Shown here piece after piece: positions 56,699 through 64,000 of a stretch of 64,000 bases of DNA; the first letter of the stretch is position 1, and each line of letters begins with the position of its first letter. The notes beneath the pieces were generated by a model. That model saw only the letters and a program-made list of their open reading frames with translations. It had not been told where the DNA came from and did no database searches. The DNA is taken from NCBI GenBank assembly GCA_025526935.1, contig JAHLKD010000017.1:310001-374000 (forward strand), written 5' to 3'. Both the position numbers and the translations under genes were made by a program. Source of the stretch: Cladochytrium replicatum. Taxonomy: Eukaryota; Chytridiomycota; Chytridiomycetes; Cladochytriales; Cladochytriaceae.

Positions 56699-59600
56699 CT
56701 ATGCAAACCCAAACCCTAAAATCGCAAAAGCGCTCAGCAAACGAACACAAAACGCAGCCTGTGAACTCACCGGTGCCGCACTCAGAGATAGCGGTGAGCA
56801 GATTTTGACGGAGTTGCTCGTACGATTCGTATTGAGGAAGATCGATTTGGTTGAAGCTAAGAGAATATATGCTTTTAGAAAAGAAGCAAACAGTCCATTA
56901 AAAACCAACCAAGTATGCGCAGAAGGTAATCGAGAAGCTGACGAAAAGTCTTTGTGGATCTGGAACTTTTGCACACCATTGGATCCTTGCAGATGAGAGA
57001 ACCCTTCAAGCGGAACCTTAGATGTTCCGGTTGCAAACTGGATGAGCTTCGCACGCTCTTCCTGGGTGAAACTCCTGACTGCTCTCCAAAACCATTGAAC
57101 TTGAGGTGACGATTGGGAGTAGTTTGAGTATTCACAGTTGTTCTTCCAATCATCGATATCGATGTCGGGAAGGCCAGAAATAAGGAGCTCGAGTTCTTGT
57201 TCGTTGAAAATGCTGACAAGATCTTTGGGGATGATTTCGTGGAACCCGCTCAAGAAAGCGTCGATTTGTTCTCGAATTGCCGTTGTAAGCTTGTACTCAG
57301 TGATGAGCTTGACATACTCGTGCTTGTTCTGCTCGGTAACCGCGATGTTCTGACCGTCAGGTTTCAAATCAATATCCCGCTTCTTTCCAAACTCATCCAC
57401 TTCCGCTATAAAAGTCAGATCCAACACATCCGTGATGTCATTGTTCAGAATCCACTCGAGCGATTTGTGGAACTCAGGGTCGATTGCCTCCATGTCCTTC
57501 CAGTCCACCGCAATGCCAAGCATGCATTTGTAGAAAGAGCGGGTAAAATAGGCGTCCAGCAATCGTCCGTCATAAATAGCCTTCCCTATGATTCTTCCCA
57601 CGAACTTGAAGTACAGAAGATGATCCGGATTGATGCCAGAGAAGCGATTTGGCTGGTACGTCACTCGATCGGCAGCCGATGGTTTGAAGAGTGCATAGTC
57701 TGGGTTAAACATTTGCCGAGCAAGAACCGTGAACCACTCTCGCGTAACTCCTCCCGCATCAACACCCTCCTCTTCGTAGAACCGAACGCTCAACTTAGAG
57801 TACTTGATCTCGTTACCAGAGCGACTCTGCAGCTGATGGAACGAATCTTCAAACACGTACTGTCGTCGAACATTAATCTGTAGCGTTCCATAATGTTCAC
57901 GCACAGAACGCTTTGTGAGCTGCTGAGTGAAGTACGTTCGCTTGTTGTCAAATTCCAGCACCTTTGGATTCCGAACAAGGAGGGAGAAGGAGCCGCTCAT
58001 CAACGACGGATTGTTTCGTACCATCGTATTCAATATCTTTCTGTGTTCCTCAGTGAAACCGACAAACATATCCTCATGACTCATTTCGTTGAAGGACTTG
58101 ATCGACTTTTGTGATACCACCTGCCTTGTGGAAGCAGCTGATTGCGCACTTCCGACGAAAGGCTTGGACACCACCATGAAGGATTCGATCACAGGTAATA
58201 AAACTGTCGCAATATTGATAAGATCCGGTGTGGCATCAACTGCTCGAAGGCACTCTCCAAGCTGATACCATAACTTATTGAAAGTCAACTTCTCGAATGC
58301 TGCTCGCAGAGCCGACTGCGGGTCCTCATCTAATTTGCTGTCCGGCTTTGAGTTGTTGTTAGCCACCGGGTGGGTTGGCTTCTTTGCTGAGTCGATTTGA
58401 CCAGCGGCTTCAGGGTCTATTGAGCTGGGTTTTGATGTAGGCACTTTTGAAAAGGCAAAGTCCACAGCCTTCATCACGCGCAGCAGCTTTGCTTGATGTG
58501 ACGATGGAGGTGCAAACATGGCGAGTGTGACACTTTGTACATCGAGTGCACTGGTTGCTTTCCCCAGGACCTCGCGAAGTTCTTCAAGTGACGGTGTCAT
58601 AGAATCCCCTAGCTTCTGGGCGGAGTCGATCAGCTCGTTCATGATCAATTCTCGATTGTGTGCGCTAACTGCCGTCAAATTTTGAAGTACTGAGAGGTTT
58701 GACTGGAAAGTCTTACTCGTGCACTCTCCGCCGGTGAGTACGTTCACAACTGAGCGAACCGAAGCATCAGGGAGGGCTAAGCTACTCGCTCCCTCCTGCA
58801 CTGCCGACTGAATTGAACCACTACTTGGCGGTTGTGACGAGTCAGACGCTGGAGCAGTCAAACCACTTGCAGTCGTGGTTTGCGACACGGTATTGGTAGC
58901 CTCGGTTGCTGCAGTGGCGGGATTCTTCCGTGCAAGTACTGGGAGATGCTTGAAAATGTTAGCCAGTAGAGCCATCAGCAAGTCCATGATCGCAGTGTTG
59001 TTCAAGAACCCTGGTCGATCCAGCAGTCCCATTAATATCACCACAGGAAATTTGCTCTGACCAATTCCGGATAATCCAGCGCTCGGCATTTTGTCTTTCC
59101 CTTTGCTAAGTCGTTTTGCCGAGGGAGTTGTCGGCGCAGATGCATTTGCAAACTGAGCTTTTGCAAAAGTGTCGCTTTCGGTCAAAAAGAAATGGGCAAC
59201 CGGCTCATTGTACTGAACCAAGTGAATTAAAGCTTCAAGAGATCTGCTTGTGATCAAGTTTGGTATCATCTCGCCACCGCTTATTTGTGCCACGTTCGGT
59301 ATAAGCTGCTTCTTGGGAGTAGCTGGTCCAGCCTTCCCTTTCCCTTTCAGTGTCATTTGAGAAAACGACTTGTCAACTTGGCCCAGCTCTGCACTTCCGT
59401 CTGACAGTGAAGAAAGCAGGAGAGAAATCAGCTCCATCCGCGTTTTCGCGTTCTCACACAGGTTGAGCAACAAGCGGTGGACCGAGGATTTACTCACTGG
59501 TTCGGGAACAAAAAGTAACTTCAGAATTGTCATCAATGCCGTTTTGTCAACTAGTTGAATTCCGTCTCGATGGACTTTTTTGGCGGCGATATTCGCCGGG

Positions 59601-62600
59601 CGAGGTGCAGATAAACCATTCAATGACAGATGATGCTGGTGATGCTGCAATCTTTGGTGATATCGATTAGCAGTCCGTACGACACGATCTCGCAGAACGT
59701 TAGCCTCCGCGAGAATTTCTGGTGGGAGGCTGGACAACATGAGGTCATCCTGTTCAAGGAGAACAGTTTGCCGGAGCTGCTCATCCAGTGTAGCAATGAA
59801 AGTCGCGGGATCCAACTCGACCGGACCTGAAGAGCTGACTGGAGCGGCGCGCTGACTGATTCTCTCTTGTGCAAGCACTTCTTCTCTTATTTCTGGTGGC
59901 AAAGCATCCAAAAATTCAGTGCTGATAGGTGCTTGCGCGGGATTCTGGTTAAGCACTCGCTGTTGCTCGCGAGCATGTTGACTTATAACTTCTTGACGTA
60001 GATCATCCGGAAGTGCCTCCAAGAATGTAGGATCGATGCCAGAACCTTAAAAACGATCAAATTAACGCAAATCTCCTCCGGCTATGATATACATACCAGT
60101 AATATCCACCTCTCTCCCGTTAACCATAACCACAACACGTTCTTCGCGTTGTGCCGTTGAAAGGCTAGCCTCCTGAGCAGGGGTGGTAGGCTCCTCGGTC
60201 GTGGTAGCATCAGATCCAACAGCAATAGTAGCATCGGTTGAAGTCCCCTCTGGGGCAAGGACGGGAGTTTCACCAACTCCAGTCTCCTCCGCACTTTGCA
60301 TCGGAACAGGCTCAACAGTTACGAGTGGTGCAGCATCTTCCATATGGACGTCGACGGATTCGGTTGCTTCTGATACTTCATTTTGTTGAACACCAGAGGT
60401 TGACCCTTCGATCAAGCCAACTTGGTCAACTTCAGCTTCAGCACTTTCTTTGCCCTGACTAGCTTCATCAGCTTTCCTTTTCTCCTCTTCCTTCGCCTTT
60501 CTCTCTTGCTCTTCCGCTTTCCGTTGGGCAGCTTGCTTTCGTTTCACTTCCAGCGCAATGGGAATTAGTGCGTTCAGTATTGCATTGGTAGATCGAGTTG
60601 CCTTCTCCAAAACAGTATTTCCATACAGCAGGAGTGCCTCCTGATACCATCGGTCGACAGATCCAATGCTGAGGAAGCTATGAACGGCATTTAATCGAAG
60701 TTCTTGCGCTGGGTCAAGAACAACGCTTGCTGACGCAAGGGATGCCATGGCTGCTGTGTTGGAGCGGTTAGGAAGCCCAGTAGGCAGAATGCCGTTTGTC
60801 GACCCGATGACATGTCCAGTTCGATCAAAAATAGACACACCCTGATCTAAAGGTCCTGGACCGCCGGGAAGACCAAGCTCGGGGTGAATAGTACTAAGCC
60901 CTCGCCGGCCAATCATTTGGTCAAGTAAAAGCATGGCACTTCCTCCCAATGCGTCATCTCCCATTGGCCACTCGGGCGGTTCCACTCTCGGCCTCCGGCT
61001 GTTGCCTAGTCGACCTGCCAGATCGCTACGTTCCGAACGTCCGGATGGAGCGCTCCCCGCTTGTGTTCCATCAGACAGGAATGGATGCACGAAAAGGTCT
61101 TGATTCGGGAGCGCTCGGGGAGAGGCGCGAAGTGGTTCAACACCGAACAAACTGAGACCGCCCTGTGTTCCAAATGGCAACTCTCCAACATCTTGACCGA
61201 TTTCCATTTCCATCAGCCGGCGAACGCGCGACCTTCGAACGCGCGAAACATTGACTTGCGCTGGAATTCCAACCCCGAAACGAGGTGGAATAAAGCGGTC
61301 CCCAAATCCACCATCCTCTTCTTCGCCATCGGCAATTTCACCTTCGTAAATCAAAGGCATTGGCTGATCATTGTCCAGATCTTCTCCATCATCATCCTCG
61401 TCATCGTTGGGGTCACCAATGTCGTCATCTTCATCATTTGACTGACCATCCGCGTCTTCTTCGGTTTCATACTCGTCGTCATCGTGACCGGGAGTTTCAC
61501 CGTTGCCCGCGCCTTCAATTTCCTCACCATCAACATCTTGTCCGGCGCCCTCGTTCCCCCACTCCATCTCAACATCTTCTCCGTCGTCGTCTTCATCGTC
61601 GTCTTCCTCATCATCCTCGTCGTCTTCGTCATCAACATCGTCATCAGTGGCCATTCCCGCGGCTCCGTGGTAGGGCCCAGGAACAACCAACTCCATATCG
61701 CTGTCGACATCAGACTTGAAAAGAATTAGCAATAAAAAACATTTCAATTTCATTGGGAACCAACCTCATCATCCTCTTCTTCTTCATCTCCCTCCGACAT
61801 TTCATCATCAAACTCCTCATATCCATCTTCCTCCTGGTCCTCAGTTCCAGATTCATCTTCTTCTTCCTCATCCTCGTCTGTGTCGTGTGCATTGAAAATG
61901 CCCAACGCAGAATTTCTGAGCATTTCCGAGATCTCTATGTTGCTCTCAACAGCATCGTCCTGAGCTACAGAGAGTGTCGATATATCTGCCTGCATGTCCG
62001 CTTCATCCACAATAATAATGTTGCCATGAGAAAATGTGTCCATATTGGAATCGCCCATTGCAGCAGCCGCGTTCCCCGATGTCACCACCCCTGCATCCAC
62101 TGGGGTCGAAAGTGGCTGCCCGCTTTCCTTATCTTCGTGGGACTTCCCTTTTTCTGGTGCAGGCACACCACGACCCATCTTAATTGCAATCTTGGAGAGC
62201 CATTCCAAAGGTTTTAAAATGGCATGAATCAAAATTGGAGCAGCCGGGTGCTGCTGTTCAATGTCGCCAAGAACTGTCGTGAGCAATCCAACGAAATTCT
62301 TTTCCAACATCACTTTTCCGATATGAAGCGATACATCTTCGTTCCCAGCTTGACTGCGGACACCAGATCCGCGGGGGATCTGTGATGCCGACCTAGTCGT
62401 GACAATTCGATTGGTAACGTCCGCCAAAGCCAAGTAACGAATGTATTTGGCTTCAACAATTGCAGCATTACTGGAAGTCATGGTCTCCATGGACGTGTGA
62501 GTGGCATCTCTGAGAGATCGATGAATCGACTCCAAAACAACCTTCCTGACGGTACTTAGCTCAGGGTAAAGCCTCTTTTCTTCGCCATGATCAAGACCAA

Positions 62601-64000
62601 CACCAATACAAAGTCCTGCTAAAACCGACGCTCCCCACATGTACTCCAGCGTCCGCTTGCGAATATCCAACTCGACATTCGCCGGAATCGCAGCAGTGCT
62701 CACAGGGCCTTGGATTTGGAGCTGTCTCAGTTCCTCTGCAAGTGTTACGCTTTGCGGAAGCAAGGAGTTGAGCAAATACGATACAAAGTTGTTTTTGGTC
62801 TTGTTCGGGGTAAGTGGAGTTTTTCCACCCCGCCTTCCGGTGGAGTTAATAACATCGATGCGACAAGTTGGGTACGACGAGAGTAGTTCTGAGAGGCACT
62901 GCAAAAGGAAAGCACGACGAATATGCGTCTCGGTAGATCTCGTAAGGTCGTCCTTTGATTGCGAAGGTACCTTCTCAGCAACTATGCTATCTCTGCTTCG
63001 CATCCCTAAAATTTCTCCGACAATAAAGGAGACAACAGACTCGGATACATCAGTCACATATCCCGGTCGCAACAGCTCAACCGGGGATATCGAAGGTTCC
63101 GCCACTTTGGAGACTTCAGCTCCTTCTGCTCCCGCCGGTAATCCGCTTGAATGGTCCTTTGTCGATCCACTCTTTTCTTTTGTGTCAGTCGACTTTGGCG
63201 CAAGGGTTTGCTTTTGGGGAGATGCATCTGGCTTAGTAAGAACAACTGTGTTCTCACAGGCCTTTACAAATGATGACTCGCTCCTGCAGACAACATGTGC
63301 ATGGCTTCGCAAAAAACTGGTCATGTCAAGAGACCTGGTTCGAGGACTATTGAACCAGGATTGAATCTCATGCTCCATCGCCCGTTGTAAAATAACTGAG
63401 TCTTCAATGATATGACGCAGGAGTATGAGTGTGAACTGGGTTTGAGCTGGGAAACTCCCTATCCTGCTTGAATAAAACAGAGTGGCAATGCCTCCAGCAT
63501 GAGCAAATTCAACAGCCAGAGTATGAGTTCGGGTTAATCGAATTGCAACGCTCAGGAGTGAGTGAACAAGTGCAATTTCTAGATTCTCCTTTTCTAGCAA
63601 AAGAACGACGTCGCGAAGCAGTTTGGTTCGCTGTTCCATCGAAATGCCGCTCGGCAGATCATCTAACTCCATGCTCACTGGTGCTTCTTCTGTAGATTTC
63701 AGTCCCTTCAGTTCATCGTTGCGTTGATCCATCTTCTTGCTCTCAACATCGTCGCCAATAGAGCTGCCTTCTCCAGCCTCGTTCGGTACTGGAGTAAGTT
63801 TGACCTGTTTTGGCTCATCCACGGAGGAAATGAACGATTCAATCACCAGCAACATGGATGCCAACCAAACTGCAGGTGATGAGGCCTTGGCCTCCTTGTC
63901 AACTGCATTCAGCATTGGTTGAAGTAGACTCTTCATCCTGCTCAAAACCTTTTCTTGCAAGGCAGCGTCATGGCAAGTAAGTGCAAGAAGCCGGTATTGA
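56699..64000 (-). CDS. TOM1: HECT E3 ubiquitin ligase, Tom1/HUWE1-like (5' part beyond window)
   Basis: Large E3 that forms a thioester with ubiquitin before transfer; Tom1/HUWE1 members act on nuclear and ribosomal substrates. Exons on the minus strand: window end to 61765, 61714-60097, 60045-56910, 56856-56771 and 56715-56699. Visible 5' part: helical region (YRLLALTCHDAALQEK), then long acidic tracts of Asp/Glu either side of the 61.7-kb intron, typical of the family. The UBA-like/DUF4414 portion has LEALPDDLRQEVISQH and FLDALPPEIREEVL. The HECT domain, last 350 residues: YTEEEGVDAGG-like YEEEGVDAGGVTREWF, FKFVGRIIGKAIYDG, LISGLPDIDIDDW, SRLPSAHTCFNQIDLPQY and the conserved C-terminal GFGFA. 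The catalytic cysteine is made across an exon junction. Confidence 0.95.

Noticed and set aside
56661-56996. Plus-strand 111-codon frame at the end of the HECT gene
   Set aside because: Antisense to the conserved HECT C-terminal exons.

Overview
This window looks like nuclear DNA of a fungus, most likely an early-diverging, chytrid-like one. The protein-coding genes are broken by many short spliceosomal introns, mostly 49-62 bases. They begin GTATGT, GTAAGT, GTACGT or GTGAGT and end in AG. The recognisable genes are fungal: a Rim15-type kinase, Dcp1, a Cdc25-type RasGEF, a Tom1/HUWE1-type HECT ligase, a Pbi2-like I9 inhibitor, a DHA-type MFS transporter, ribosomal proteins S16 and L13, and phosphomannomutase. 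A tandem array of 29-residue, tryptophan-rich ankyrin-like units is of a kind I associate with chytrids. The lineage call is inference, because no rDNA or other marker locus is present.

Layout. 0-6 kb: minus-strand Rim15-like kinase, cut by the window start, divergent from an F-box gene (6.3-8.0 kb). 8-12.4 kb: accessory stretch with a 23-bp minisatellite, a small uncharacterised gene, a frameshifted sugar-phosphate/nucleotide-sugar translocator pseudogene and a decaying array of 29-residue repeats. 13-16.4 kb: RPS16, a membrane alpha/beta hydrolase and a possible small convergent gene. 16.4-20 kb: gene-poor, decayed, with local duplications. 20-23 kb: RPL13 (minus) and a mucin-like cell-surface protein. 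23-27 kb: mostly non-coding, with an inverted truncated copy of part of the glucosyltransferase gene lying 18 kb away. 27-34 kb: DnaJ protein, DCP1, a 56-residue membrane protein and an MFS transporter. 36-43 kb: a long F-box protein, an uncharacterised low-complexity protein and a sterol-type glucosyltransferase. 43.5-50 kb: a 2094-residue RasGEF. 50-53 kb: gene-poor, with a mitochondrial-carrier-like remnant. 53-56 kb: a single-pass membrane protein divergent from phosphomannomutase, then an I9 proteinase inhibitor. 56.7-64 kb: the C-terminal part of a HECT ubiquitin ligase, cut by the window end.

The genes do not form an operon-like pathway. Several belong to nutrient and growth signalling (Rim15-like kinase, RasGEF) or protein and mRNA turnover (HECT ligase, two F-box proteins, Hsp40, Dcp1, I9 inhibitor), but adjacency does not show shared function. 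The points most worth a second look are: an apparent intron that removes the phosphomannomutase stop codon and adds a coiled-coil tail; the 97 percent identical inverted glucosyltransferase fragment with an exact 33-base deletion; the decaying 29-residue repeat array; matching TGGA tracts upstream of both ribosomal-protein genes; and three spaced copies of a 19-base partly palindromic motif next to the I9 inhibitor.
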